From Chelydra serpentina (Eukaryota; Chordata; Testudines; Chelydridae): 64,000 nt of DNA. The position numbers and the translations under genes are program-made. Below, in pieces: positions 33,252 through 45,165 of the stretch. Where the stretch lies: contig JBAIAC010000010.1 of assembly GCA_037349315.1 (NCBI GenBank), positions 33,210,001 to 33,274,000 of the forward strand, written 5' to 3'. How positions within the stretch are numbered: the stretch's first letter is position 1; each line of letters starts with the position of its first letter. A model generated the notes under the pieces. That model was not told the origin of the DNA and ran no database searches. It saw only the letters and a list, made by a program, of their open reading frames with translations.

Positions 33252-35127
33252 GAATTCGCTGATAATGCAGTTGGGGAGAGTTTGAGGAACCTCTCATAAA
33301 AAAAAAATCATCAACTAGTTTGCAGGACATGTGAGAAGGACCCTCTGACTGGGATATTAGACACTGCACTCTCTGCTAGCTTTGGTGATTTGTTTGGATA
33401 TTGTACAAAGGGAAATGGGACACAACAAACAAAGACAAGAAAGTGCTGTGTTAGCAAATACAAGAATCTAAGCAAAGCCTTTAACGTGAGAGTCTGAGCA
33501 ATGGTCAAATTCAGCATTAAAAACAGATACTCTCTAGAGAAGTTGGGTTTATGCTGTATCTCAGTGTGACAGAAAATAACCTCACACGAGTGAAGAAATG
33601 GGAAGAGCCATTTTGTTTTCATTCTACTTATCCTTGTCTTTTATCATTACCCCTGTTTTTCAAACTGATGGGTGAAATAATACTTACCTGTGCATGCTCG
33701 TGCTATCTCCTTCCTTAGCTCATATTTTGGACATACATATTTTAAGTTGAGACATGAAACCGAAGTCCTATCTGTTGTGGTCAAATATCTCATGGCACTT
33801 TTTGGCAGGTGTCAGGGTGTTAACCCCAACATCCTATCCAAGTTTGAAGTAGCTACATTCTGCCTGGCTACAATCCCTCTGCAGTTTCAGGTGGTTACAG
33901 TAATTTTCTTCCTTTCCTTTCCTAAACTCCAGTGTGGTATAACTATAGCCTGTGAAACACCTCCTGCCTTCTACTATAGAAATGGGTGTGGTGGATGAAA
34001 TTATTTATTTACATATTTTGGGTCCCAACTTCATTTGGAATCTGATCCTCCTCCACTGAAATCAATGGAAACTTGTGAGAGATTGAAAGGTAGGATTTAC
34101 AGTTTGATATACTCTTTGGAGTCTTACAGAATGAAAAAATGTTAGAATAATTGTTATTAATTAATATTATTGTACTGCCATAAATAAAGTATTCACAAGT
34201 CCCAGAACAGGATATTCCTTAATGGATTATATAAAGGTTTCTTAGCCCAGTGTTTTCAGATACAACATCCTGCAATGCAGAAGAGCTGAGTTTATGTGTT
34301 TTCATAGCAGAGCCAAATTTGGAAGAGTCACAGAGGGGAGCAAATTTTTCCTAAATGATGGACCTCTTGGGGCCTGATACAAAGCCCAGTGAAATCAATG
34401 GAAAGTCTCCTATTGACTATTTAGGATGCCCTTAGAACTCAGTATCAACCTTTGTGAAGTCAAGATGACTACACTGGAAGTAGGTGTGTTTTCCTGGCTT
34501 GGATATTATTCTAAGGGGCAGAGCTAGGTTATTTGATATTTTGGATGCAGAGCAGCGAACATGGTGGGAAATAAAGCAGTTTGGATTTCCCCTTTGATCT
34601 TTCTACTTGGTCCACTTGTAGTAGAAGTTAGGTACTTCTCTTCTGTGATATATTGGACACAAAAAGTACAAGGGTAAACCCCCGTTTCCACTCCAAATAA
34701 GCACCACGAGAGCACCAACAGAAAGTTGAGGGTAATTTTTCCAATAGTTGTTCTGAGACATAACACCATGGCTCCCACTGATTTAACCCACACACCACAT
34801 TGGTGATGCACCATAAAGAGTCTCTGTTGTGCATGTCATGTTAATAAAGATGATCATAAGCTAAAATAATCTCTTATGAAAAGTTAAATACCTTTTGCCT
34901 TACCACATTTCATTCTGAACTGTCATGGGACCAATGAAAAACACTATGGTGTTTTACCTTATAATGTCTTTCTTTCTGAAAGATCCCAGACCTTCAGGTT
35001 CTTAGGAGAAAGCCACATAATTAACTTCAATTTATTTAGTTTGCAATGATGAAGAACCAAACTGACTCTGCTGGGATTCAAACTCATGGATCCAACAAAT
35101 CTGCAAACTCCATACCTGAGTTTAGGC
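33252..35127. other. unassigned
   Basis: No gene or bounded repeat is seen. About 34030-34075 and 34370-34420 contain the old 'gaaatcaatggaaa' repeat debris. Confidence 0.4.
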
Positions 35128-35350
35128 CAGGGGTTCTCAAACCGGAGGGGTCAGGACCCCTCAGGGGGTCGTGAGGTTATTACATGGGGGTCACGAGCTG
35201 TCAGTCTCTACCCCAAACCCAGCTTTGCCTCCAGCATTTATAATGGTGTTAAATATATTAAAAAGTGTTTTTAATTTATAGGGGCGGGGGGTCGCACTCA
35301 GAGGCTTGCTGTGTGAAAGGGTCACCAGTGCAAAAGTTTGAGAACCACTG
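35128..35350. mobile_element. hAT-type short transposon
   Basis: The 223-bp element has ends CAGGGGTTCTCAAACC and, inverted, CAGTGGTTCTCAAACT. Flanks GTTTAGGC (35120-35127) and GTTTAGGT (35351-35358) match at 7 of 8. The interior has CCCCTCAGGGGGTCGTGAGG. Confidence 0.88.
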
Positions 35351-38300
35351 GTTTAGGTCATTTAAACATTCTCAGATGTTCTCTATTTTCTCTTCAGAAA
35401 CAGACTGAGATGCTTATAATTTTCATTTAGTTTTTCTCCTACTAGGAACAGTATTTGAAAGAGATAATTTCACATTGATGGAACCTTAGAAAAATCAATG
35501 TTTGTTCATAAATATATATACTTGACCTGTAACATTGTGCTTCTTTTGTTTTTTACAAATATTTCTGGTTTTGTTTCAATCCCATCTTACTACTATTATT
35601 TGTTTACTGAGTGCCGTGAGACAGATTTACTAAACAGCAGTCCCTGTTCTAGTATCCTCTGTTAGAGCTGGTCAATTTTTTTTGAAATTTTGAATTTTCA
35701 AAATGAATTTTAAAAAAATTGTGAGGAAACAAGACAAATATCTATAAAATGTCATGAAATTTCACTCTTCCCCATCCTTTTAAAGCAATCAATAGAATTT
35801 GTTAAAAATTAAATTGAAAAGTTCAAATTTAATACTTTGGAATTTTGAATTTCAAAGGAAGGATCTTTTTATTAATTGTGAAATTTCCCCCTTTTTTCAT
35901 CGTTTAATTTCCGTCTTGATTCTGCAATTAAATGTTTGCCCTGACATCAGTTTGTTGCCATGGACATACTCATGACATCACACAACCTGTTTTATATCTA
36001 AACTACAGGATCAAATAGCAGTGGCAAATGGGTTTTGAGTGAGTTGTCGGTAGTTCTTATGCATGTACCAAACATTTTATAAAAAATCTTTTAGTTAAAA
36101 CTCTGCATTGTTTTTCTGAATATATATTTGATTTTTGTGTGTGTTTTAGTACCATTGCAAAACTTCATATAACTCTCATGTCAGCCCTTCTGGCTACTAA
36201 AAAGAATTTCTCAGAAAGGAATCTATTAAAAATAAAGTATTCTCCCTCTGGTGCACAAACAGAAGATGGATAACTTCAGGGCACAGGCATCATTTCATTA
36301 CATGAAGTCTGTAAACAAGAAACAGTTTTTCACTCCATTACAAATATTTTCATCAAAAAAAGGAAGGCAGGAAAAATCAATGAAATGCATGATCCATCTT
36401 GTAGAATTATTGCAGCACATAACATTGTTTAAATCATCACCTACTGATTTGTTCTTTGTTACTGTTTTAGCCATGCTGTATGCTGTATTAAAAAAACAGG
36501 AAAGAAAAATTGGCTGATGCAGGTTTCAACTAATGTTCTTATAGGACAACTGAATAACAACAGGGATTAGAACTATTTAGTCTACATAACCTTGGTATTC
36601 TAATCTCCTATAAAACAACGAGGGTGCTGGTGAAATGAACTACATTGGTCCAGAAAGGTACTATATGGATTTCAATACATACACCCACATAAATACACAT
36701 GCAGACATTGCAACAACAACATTCTAAGATCTCTATCCATAAAGTTACAACTTTAATCTAGGCCTTCATAATATCCCATCTTGACTATTCTCTGGCTGTG
36801 CTGACCTTCCCCCCACCCCATATCAAATCCTTCCAGTCCTTTCCTAATGCAACTGCTAAGATCATCTCTCAGTTTCCTCCTGTTTCTCCACTCAATCAAG
36901 TGGTGTAATCAGAGGTAAGACAATGAATGGTGATTGTATCCCCATTTGGTTTAGACTAGGAGTCAAGGTTTGGGCTTGAGTCTGAATCAGAACTAGTTTT
37001 GAGTTCAGTGCTGATTTCTCAAGAAGCTGTTCTTGCATGACTTTGTGTGAGACTTCCACCATCTGGGACCAATCAGCTATTCTCATGAGATTTCCAGCTG
37101 GGACTGATTGTTCTCATAAGATCTTCACTACATCCAAAGTGGAACCTGAAAATTGGCTCTCTCCTGTTTTGGATCTGGCCTGGAATCACCATAGGGACAG
37201 GTTCAGAGCTGGGAATTTGATCCTGATCTTCTCTCCCTTGACATTCAAAGGCATTTGGAATCAAGGTGATGACGTTATCCCATCTCTAGATAAAAGGCAT
37301 GGGTCACCACTTCACTACTCTACCTTTAGGCCAGTATAACTGCATCAGGCTCCAAATGTGACTACAGCTATTCTGTGCAACAGTAGGAGAGCAAGATACT
37401 AAGGGCCAAAGTCAGCCCTGCGGCAAACAGTAACTCAACAGTTAAACCTTACATCAGGGCTGAATTCGACCTATGCCAGCCAATTAAGTTCTGAACTTAA
37501 CAAACTACTAGCTGATTCTCCAACCCAAACCCAACTGCTGTATTTCCTGAGTGCTGCCAGGAATATGGTACTTTTCATGCAGGGGATGATGCAAAGACGT
37601 ACAGCTGAAGTTCTAGCTGAAATTCCCAGGCAGCAGCAAGGTAAACCTGCGGGGGTTTTAATAATAATCAGCGTTCTGACTTCATCGCTGGACTGTTCTG
37701 AGAATATTTGGTGAGATATCTCACTTACTTTCATTTTCAATATAGAACTTTTGATTACAGTCAGGGAAGACAGTCTCCCCTGTTACTCATTAACAAAAGG
37801 TAACACGTTAGAGTCATTGATGAAATAGAATGAGGTGCGTTTGTTTAATTTTCAGCCACGGACCTTCCATAAAAGCATGTTGAAAAGCTGAGGTGGCCTG
37901 GAAATCTTCCTTAGAAGAAGCCAGTCTTATCACTACGCCCCTTGGGAAGCCCAGAATTACCCAGCTTTCCCAACAGTTGTGCTGTATTGTACACAATGTA
38001 CAGGGGATTTCACTTGACTGGGACAATGTAGGGAATCCCTTAAACATGCCTTTCCGAAGAAGTGTTCTTTCTTGGAATGCTGACAAAGATGACGTCTGAT
38101 CATTCCATATCTTTTCCCTTTATGTTATCAGCAGAAAGAAAATGGTTTTGTTGATTTTACATTCCAAAAAAAAGAGGATACTGTTTCGTAACATTGTTAA
38201 AGTGCTCCCACATTTCACTCTAGGGACAGCTGCATTTCAGTGGTAAATGCTGTGATTTTCCTACTCTCCCTGTGTGCATGTGGATGTGTGGGATGCTGTG

Positions 38301-38453
38301 AACAGGAGACAATGCACCAATGGGCAACCCAGGAAAAATGTGTTCATCCTGACCCTAGTCATGTAACTGAAGCCAGGAAATAAAGTCTCAGGGCGTGATT
38401 CTCCACTTCCTAGCACATTCTGAGTTAGTAGCATGTTCACTGCACAGGGTAAA
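35351..38453. other. unassigned; AT-rich repeat-like part at 35666-35890
   Basis: The AT-rich 'gagctggtcaatttttttt' segment resembles one end of the element at 7305. The rest has no recognised gene or bounded repeat. Confidence 0.4.
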
Positions 38454-38619
38454 CAGTGCTTAATTTATGCCAAGGTTTGCCAGGGCTGAGCCCTATCACG
38501 TCTAGGCTTGGCAGTTCATAGCCCTGGCATCTCTGGGCTTGCTGCATGAGGTATGAAAGTACAAAAATTGCTTGAGCCCCAGCACCTAATGCGCCTCTTT
38601 CATTACAAATTAAGCACTG
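38454..38619. mobile_element. hAT-like short element (CAGTGCTTAATTT ends), copy 2
   Basis: The ends are CAGTGCTTAATTTATGCC and TACAAATTAAGCACTG. Its interior is the reverse complement of the 33100 copy ('tgccagggctgagccct'). Flanks AGGGTAAA and GATGTAAA match at 5 or 6 of 8. Confidence 0.7.
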
Positions 38620-39655
38620 GATGTAAACAACTGCACAAAGTGCAAGGCAGTGGAGAATCAGGCCCTCAGTTTCCTGCTAGCTATCCTGTGCGATCGGTTG
38701 ATATGTGCACACAAAGCAGCCAATCTGCCACTTCCTCCACCTGTCGCATACCCACAACTCTCAAGACAGACCATACATTATGTTCAGTAATACTGCAGGT
38801 GCACCTTGATAGCGAAATCAAGAAGTTTCTTAATGAAAGGCTTGGAAGATATACCAACCAAAACAGTATCAGTTGCTGTGAGAAATATTGTTCCTAAGTC
38901 ATTGAAAATTGTACAATATCACCTCTGCCTTCCTACACCCATGGAATCTGTTTCTAAAATGAGGTAGCTTTAGATGTTGCTTAATAAAAGTAAAATATCT
39001 GGTGGGATTCTGCAATGAAGGAAAATGGTTTAGAGCAAAAATTAAATATTGATCTTATAAAAATTAAAAGCTGGGATGAATTTTGTAGTTACTAGAGAGT
39101 TGTATGAAGAGCAAATTAAATGGAGCTTAACACTCTATGGGTTGAAGTGGTATGTGTCCAAACAAAGATACTAATTCAGTCAATACTACTGCTGGCTATG
39201 CATTTTAAAGTGTATAAAACTTGCCAGAAAGACTCATGAGTTGCCTTCTGTTTCTGCCAAAGCATACATCAAATATTATAAATATCAGAGTACTAGCCGG
39301 CCAGCCATTAATTGTGAAAGTGGATCAAAATATGTTTAATGTGAAGCTAGTCAAAGCTAATAATAAGTTTCCTAAAACACAGCTGAAATGCTGTGTAAGC
39401 AAGGGGAGCTTAAGGGAAGCCAAACAACATGGTTGCTAAGGAAATCCACTCCTTAAGCATACACAAAACAAAACACAAAAACCTTCCATCATGCAGATAT
39501 TTGCAGAAGAAGTTAAGAAAACTAATTTAACAAAGAAGAAGTAGACCAAACTGCCTAGATCTCTGACAAGAAAAACTGAAAAAGAGGATTATGCTGCCAT
39601 TTCAGAATTGTCAGCAGAGAAATGTATTGAGTTTATAGGGGAGGCAGTGTAGCCA
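38620..39655. other. unassigned
   Basis: No gene or bounded repeat is recognised. Confidence 0.4.
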
Positions 39656-39782
39656 TCGACCCCTCGCGGTGTAGACCCCGCGGTAACACAACTTAAGGTA
39701 CATCAACTCCAGCTACATTATTCACATAGCTGGAGTTGTGTAGCGTAGGTCGACTTACCGCGGTAGGGTAGACATAGCCCTA
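39656..39782. mobile_element. Harbinger-type element, end fragment
   Basis: The right end GTAGGGTAGACATAGCCC and the near-palindromic 'aactccagctacatt...tagctggagttg' hairpin match the right-hand part of the Harbinger-type elements. The left portion is missing or rearranged. Confidence 0.6.
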
Positions 39783-39882
39783 GTTTGAGACTCCTGCTTC
39801 AGTGCCACCAGGGCTTCAGCTTTAGCAAGGACTCAGAGCAGCTCTCGAGTGGTATCAGCACTTCTTAGACAATTTTGTGTAT

Positions 39883-40502
39883 TGTGACAAAGTTCCTCCT
39901 CTTCCTCAGTGGGTCCTGCGCTTATTGGCGGATTTTTTTGTTTGCCTCAGAGATCTTCCACTCTGGTAGAACCCACAGTCTAGATCAACTCCTCCTGTGC
40001 TTGATCAGGAGTTGGGAGGTTTGGGGGGAACCCGGGCCCACCCTCTACTCCGGGTTCCAGCCCAGGGCCCTGTGGACTGCAGCTGTTTAGAGTGCCTCCT
40101 GGAACAACTGCACAACAGCTACAACTCCCTGGGCTACTTCCCCATGGACTCCTCCCAACACCTTCTTTATCCTCACTACAGGATCTTCCAGCAGTACGTC
40201 CTCTTACTCTCAGCTCCTAGTGCCTCTTGCTCCCAGCTCCTCACATGCAACCTCCTTCCACAGCTCCTGACATGAGCCCCTCACTGACTCACTGGGAGGC
40301 TTTTGACTAGTTTCAGCCAGCCCCTGATTGGCTGCAGGTGTCTCAATCAACCTCCCTGCCTTCTGGAAAGTTCTTAATTGGCCCCAGGTGTCTTGATTAA
40401 CCTGGAGCAATTGCCATAAGGTATCAGGGATTTGTTTAGCCTGGGGCTAACATACTGGTTCCTTACCACTTTCCTATAGCCCTCTGGCCTTGCCCCGTCA
40501 CA
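39883..40502 (-). mobile_element. solo LTR with 4-bp duplication GTAT
   Basis: It is 620 bp. On + it runs TGTGACAAAG...CCCCGTCACA, flanked by GTAT at 39879-39882 and 40503-40506. On - the start TGTGACGGGGCAAGG resembles the LTR starts at 21152 and 51669, and two CCAAT words (on + 'ctgattggctgc' and 'ttaattggcccc') would be promoter-like. I therefore favour the - direction, though this is an inference. No internal domain is attached. Confidence 0.8.
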
Positions 40503-40506
40503 GTAT

Positions 40507-41256
40507 GTACATTGATGGAAACTTAGGTACCTATGGAGCTAGGCAGCAACTGAATGGTGATTTTGAGAATGCCAGTGGCACATAAATGGTAGACTTAGGT
40601 GCCTAAAGACACAGTTGGACACCTAAGTATCTTTGTGGGTCTAGCCTGAAGTTACTAACCAACATGAATAAGGATATGAGACTCTGTCCTAGTGCGAATG
40701 CACAATTGAATGTCCTGTATATAAGAGCAGTTCATGTAGAGGATGGGAGGGCTCATAGTAAAGCATGTATATTCATCATGGAAAAATATCCACATATATT
40801 AACTCTGGAAAGACAGTTCTGCACCCATTATGGGGAAGGGATTTTGATCCATTATAACAAGTCATGTGTACCTATGCTCCCTAACACTGTGGTAAAAAAG
40901 ATAACTTTTTGTAACTTAGCTTTCACAATTTTGCTTTATTCTCCTCCCCAACACATTTTTGAATGCTACCCCATAAGCAGCATTACAGGAATGTTCTTAT
41001 GAACAGGTGTTTTAAAAATCACACGGCTAAAATTACTGGATCAATTTTGAGCATGCGACTTCCTTAGCAATAAAAGTAGTGTAGAAACTCACATATTGCT
41101 CTTTCCTGACCATGCAGGAGACATCATAAAGAAGAGAGAGCTACCGTGGTATTTGTTTTACATTCTAATATGGAACATTTTATTTGTTATACATACACTT
41201 TTTTTATCGGACTATTGCTTTTTTCACAAGAGGTTTTTCAACATCTGTTTCTGTTG
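40507..41256. other. unassigned; 'ggtgcctaaagacac' repeat debris
   Basis: About 40510-40650 has 'cttaggtacctatgg' and 'cttaggtgcctaaagac' words also found near 46.3-46.8 kb. No gene is recognised. Confidence 0.4.
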
Positions 41257-41422
41257 TGCTAGAGCAGTGGTCATGAACCGGTCGATCGTGATCTCTGGCA
41301 GGGCTGCTGCTAAGACAGGCTCCCTACCTGCCCCGGGCCCACGCTGCTCCTGGAAGTGGCTAGCGCGTCCCCGGGGGCGGGAGGGCAGGGGTCTCCCTCT
41401 GCACGCTACTCCTGCCTGCAAG

Positions 41423-41930
41423 TGTAACCCACACACACCTCCTGGGTGTGGTGTTCTGTCCCATCTAGTGGCACCGAGACCACTTAGAGAGATATATAAA
41501 ATGAGTCTGCTCTACAGCTTTAGCTAACAGCCAGTTGGCTTTTAGCTCATGCGGTAGAGGCTCATGCACTAAGGGCTGGTCCACACTGGGGGGGGGGGGT
41601 CAATCTAAGATATGCAACTTCAGCTACATGAATATCGTAGCTGAAGTCGAATATCTTAGATTGATTTTGAAATTACTTACCCCCAGTCCACGCGGCAGCA
41701 GGCAGGCTCCCCCGTCGACAGCGCTTCCTCCGCTCGCTGAGCTGGAGTTCCGGTGTCGACGGGGAGCGCTTCTGGGATCGATTTATCGCGTCTAGACGAG
41801 ACGCGATAAATCGATCCCAGAACTTCGATCACTACCCACCGAATCAGGCAGGTAGTGTAGACTAGCCCTAAGCTCCACAGATCCGCGGTTCAATCCTGGC
41901 CACCGACAACCAGGGTCTGTTGGCGTTACA
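41423..41930 (+). mobile_element. short LTR-like element with tRNA-like A and B boxes
   Basis: It runs from TGTAACCCACACAC to TCTGTTGGCGTTACA, so TG...CA with inverted TGTAAC/GTTACA ends, flanked by CAAG at 41419-41422 and 41931-41934. Without the inserted Harbinger-type element it is about 209 bp. Near its 3' end is a tRNA-like stretch: TTAGCTCATGCGGTAGAGG (A box, 41542-41560) and, after the insert, CGCGGTTCAATCCTGG (B box, 41885-41900). It could be a solo LTR of a small retroelement or a SINE with unusual ends. Confidence 0.7.
41573..41868. mobile_element. Harbinger-type short transposon, innermost nest
   Basis: The 296-bp element has left end GGGCTGGTCCACACT and right end AGTGTAGACTAGCCC, flanked by TAA at 41570-41572 and 41869-41871. 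It has a poly-G run near the left end, then hairpin 'caacttcagctacatg...cgtagctgaagt', and GATCGATTTATCGCG near the right. It separates the A and B boxes of the element that hosts it. Confidence 0.9.
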
Positions 41931-42770
41931 CAAGCACCACCCCCACAGCTCCCATTGGCCACAGCTCTCCATTCCTGGCCAATGGGAGCTGCGGGGGCGG
42001 TGCTTGAAGAGAGGGCAGTGCACGGAGTCATGTGCCGCCCACCCACCCCCCAAGGGCCGCAGGGGTGTGTTGGCGCCTTCTAGGAGTGGCATGGGGCAGC
42101 CTGCCTTAGCAGAAGCCATGCTACAGCACCAACTGGAGGTAAGTGCTACCTGGCAGGAGGCTGCACACCAGTCCTAAGCTCCATCCCAGAGTCAGCACCC
42201 CGACCCCTCCTCCTGCACCCCAAGCCCCAGCCCTCACCCCTGTCCCAGAGCCAGCAACTCCTGAACCCCCACAGTCTGCCCCAGCCCTGATGCCCCTCCC
42301 AGAGCCAGCACCTTGTACCCCCTCCTGCATCCCAACACTCTGTCCCAGCCTGGAGCCCCCGCCTGCACCCAGGCTCCTTCCCAGAGCTTGCACCTCTCAC
42401 CCCCTCCTGAACCCCAACTCCCTGGCCCAGGCTCAGCCCAGAGCCCCCTCCCACACTATGAACCCCTCGGCCCCAGCCCAGAGCCCGCATCTCCTCCCAA
42501 ACCCTAACCCCTTACCCCAGCCCGGTGAAAGTGAGTGAGGGTAGGGGAGAGCGAGTTATGGAGAGAGGGTGAGAGAGAGTGAGTGGAGCAGGGCTTTGGG
42601 GAAGGGGAGGGGCTTTGGGGAAGGGGAGGGATAGATCCTGGGTTGCCCTCTAATTCAAAATGTGATCTTGGGCGTAAAAAGGTTGGAGACCACTGTGCTA
42701 GAGAAACTGAGAAGTGCTGCCACTTTGTGTTAGTTATATAGTACTGCAATTTTTAAGAGATCTTTGTTGT

Positions 42771-43740
42771 CACCTCCCCTGTGCACCAACATCCCTCAAA
42801 TGATAGCATCACTGCCTGCCTCAAATATTTACAAGACCATGGACCACACTCAGATATTCACCCCAAACACATCACCAAACTCATCCAATTCATCCTCACC
42901 CATAACAATTTTACATTCAACAGCAAACACTTTGTGCATGGGAACAGCCATGGGTACTAGGATGGTTCCCCAGTAAGCCAGCCTCTTTCACCCTGAGGAA
43001 GAACGTCTGGACAAATGCACCACAAAACCAGTGATAAACCTGAGATATATCAATGATACTTTCATCTCCTGAACAGTTGACCTTAACTCCCTCTTAGATT
43101 TCCACCACAACTTCAACAACCAACCATCCATTAAACTCTCTCTAGAACACTCCCATACTAGCATCAACTTCCTGGACACCATGATGAGCTTCAACAACAG
43201 AACCCTACAGACAACTATATACAGGAAACCCATGAGTCACCACACCCACCGTCACAGATCCAGTAATCACCCCAAACGCACCGAGAAATCTGTTATCTAC
43301 AGCCAGGCACTCAGACACCACAGAACATGCTCTGAGGAGTCTGGGATACACACTTTAACACACTTAAAACCGCCTTCATCAAACAAGCACACTCCACCAG
43401 AAGAGTGGATTGCATCGTGGAATGGGCCATCCAAATACTGAAAGGGAATCTGCTTCAATACAGAAATAAAATCCTCTCCAACCGTACACCCCTGGTTGTC
43501 ATCTACCACCCCACACTGGAACCCATATGGGTTATCATCAAACAACTGCAACCCATACTGGGTGGGGACAACATTCTGAAAGAAACCTTTCCTGAACCCC
43601 TCTTCTGGCCTTCAAACATCCCCTGAACCTCTCCAAGCTCACCATCAGAAGCAAGCTCCCCACAGACCAGGACAACCAACTCAAAGCAGCACCAGACTCT
43701 GTCAGAATTACAGATGCAAAACTTGTAGACATAGCCTCAT
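42771..43740 (+). pseudogene. PLE reverse transcriptase relic
   Basis: In frame pieces, the sequence reads GTAMGTRMVPQ at about 42941-42973, the PLE-typical RT block (family form GTAMGTxxAP). LRYINDTFIS follows at 43040-43069. The active-site box of PLE RT is YxDD; here it is YIND (43046-43057), and the next codon after FIS is a stop (43070-43072). Downstream, INFLDT (about 43162-43180) and TTIYRKPMSHHTHRH-like text match the family's FLDxxI and YRKPTD blocks. A frame reading DCIVEWAIQILKGNLLQYRN follows. It is inactive. Confidence 0.8.
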
Positions 43741-43750
43741 TGCTATGATA

Positions 43751-44660
43751 ATCATAGAATCATAGAACTGGAGGGGACCTCGAGAGGTCATCGAGTCCAG
43801 TCCTCTGCACTCAAGGAAGGACTAAGTATTATCTCTAGACCATCCCTGACAGGTGTTTGTCCAACCTACTCTTAAAAATCCCCAATGATGGAGATTCCAA
43901 CACCTCCCTAGGCAATTTATTCCAGTGCTTAACCACCCTAGACAGTTAGGAAGTTTTTCCTAATGTCCAACCTAAACCACCCTTGCTGCAACTTAAGCCC
44001 ATTGCTTCTTGTCCTATCCTCAGAGGTTAAGGAGAAAAAAATTTCTCCCTCCTCCTTGTAACAACCTTTTATGTACTTGAAAATTGTTCTCATGTCCCCT
44101 CTCAATCTTCTCTTTTCCAGACTAAACAAGCCCAATTTTTTCAATCTTCCCTCATAGGTCATGTTTTCTAGACCTTTAATAATTTTTGTTGCTCTTCTCT
44201 GGACTTTCTCCAATTTGTCCACATCTTTCCTGAAATGTGGCGCCCAGAACTGGACACAATACTCCAGTTGAGGCCTAATCAGCATGGAGTAGAGCGGAAG
44301 AATTACTTCTCGTGTCTTGTTTACAATACACCTGCTAATACATCTCAGGATGATGTTTGCATTTTTTGCAACAGCATTACACTGTTGACTCATATTTAGC
44401 TTGTGATCCACTATGACCCCCAGATCCCTTTCTGCAGTACTCCTTCCCAGGCAGTCATTTCCCATTTTGTATGTGTGCAACTGATTGTTCCTTCCTAAGT
44501 GGAGTACTTTGCATTTGTCCTTATTGAATTTCATCCTGTTTACTTCAGACCATTTCTCCAGTTTGTCCAGATCATTTTGAATTTTAATCCTATCCTCCAA
44601 AGCACTTGCAACCCCTCCCAGCTTGGTATCACCCGCAAACTTTATAAGTGTACTCTCTAT
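43751..44660 (-). mobile_element. CR1 LINE fragment with RT C-terminal frame
   Basis: On + it starts AATCATAGAATCATAGAACT-like tail sequence and ends near 44660, where PLE sequence resumes. The - frame (44696-43938) encodes a CR1 RT end: STLIKFAGDTKLGG, GVIVDHKLNMSQQCNAVAKN, VILPLYSMLIRPQLEYCVQF, then LEKVQRRATKIIKGLENMTY. The first codons of that frame belong to the PLE flank. The catalytic box is FADD in CR1; here it is FAGD. Despite 252 open codons it is 5' truncated and catalytically altered. Confidence 0.87.
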
Positions 44661-44679
44661 GCCAACACCTCCCACAACA

Positions 44680-44830
44680 CAATTTTCAAAATCCACAAGT
44701 CCTACACATGCCTATCACGACATGGGGTGTACCTCATCCAGTTCTCTAAATGCCCCAATAACAACTATGTTGGTGAAACCAGAGAATCACTATGCTCTCA
44801 AATGAACTTACACAGAAAAATGATATAAGA
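44680..44830 (+). pseudogene. PLE GIY-YIG endonuclease relic
   Basis: The frame reads CLSRHGVYLIQFSKCPNNNY and then VGETRESLCSQMN. GVY...YVG is the GIY-YIG nuclease signature, with the Cys-containing spacer and the conserved G-E-T-R block of PLEs. In live PLEs this domain nicks the target DNA. The downstream half with the catalytic Glu is broken by a stop near 44826. Confidence 0.78.
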
Positions 44831-45165
44831 CAAAAACACACAATCACCTGTGGGTGAACACTTTTCACAAAGAAATAAATCAGACCTCTTAGGGACATCC
44901 TCAAGGTACACCTGCACAACACTAGGATCCTGGGAGCTTAAATTTATAACTTTGCTAGCTACTAAAAATCATGGGCTGAATAGAGACACTGGATTCATGG
45001 CTTATTACAACCATCTATAATCCATTTAAACCCTTATCCCTCTACAACTAAAGGGGTGTTAACAGGCCACTTCACTTTAAATAGTCCCTTGAAATATGGG
45101 TTAATTACTTATGCTAAACAATCTGTTCCCCCTTGTTTTTAGCTGAGACACTCTGAGTACTTCCC

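Larger units (their letters stand above)
41265..42695. mobile_element. hAT-type transposon with two nested insertions
   Basis: It has ends CAGTGGTCATGAACC and, inverted, CAGTGGTCTCCAACC, with exact 8-bp flanks TGCTAGAG at 41257-41264 and 42696-42703. Total length is 1431 bp. Inside is an LTR-like element (41423-41930) that itself holds a Harbinger-type element (41573-41868). The right part (42180-42530) is a degenerate minisatellite of 'cccagagccagcacc'-like units. Proline-rich frames there are artefacts of that repeat. Confidence 0.9.

Noticed and set aside
41542..41900. A functional tRNA gene split by an insertion
   Set aside because: A and B boxes are recognisable but the cloverleaf arms do not pair, and the unit lies inside an element with TG...CA ends and a duplication.
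43938..44696. 252-codon - frame as a possible intact gene
   Set aside because: It is the C-terminal end of a 5'-truncated CR1 RT with a changed active site, and its first codons are PLE flank.
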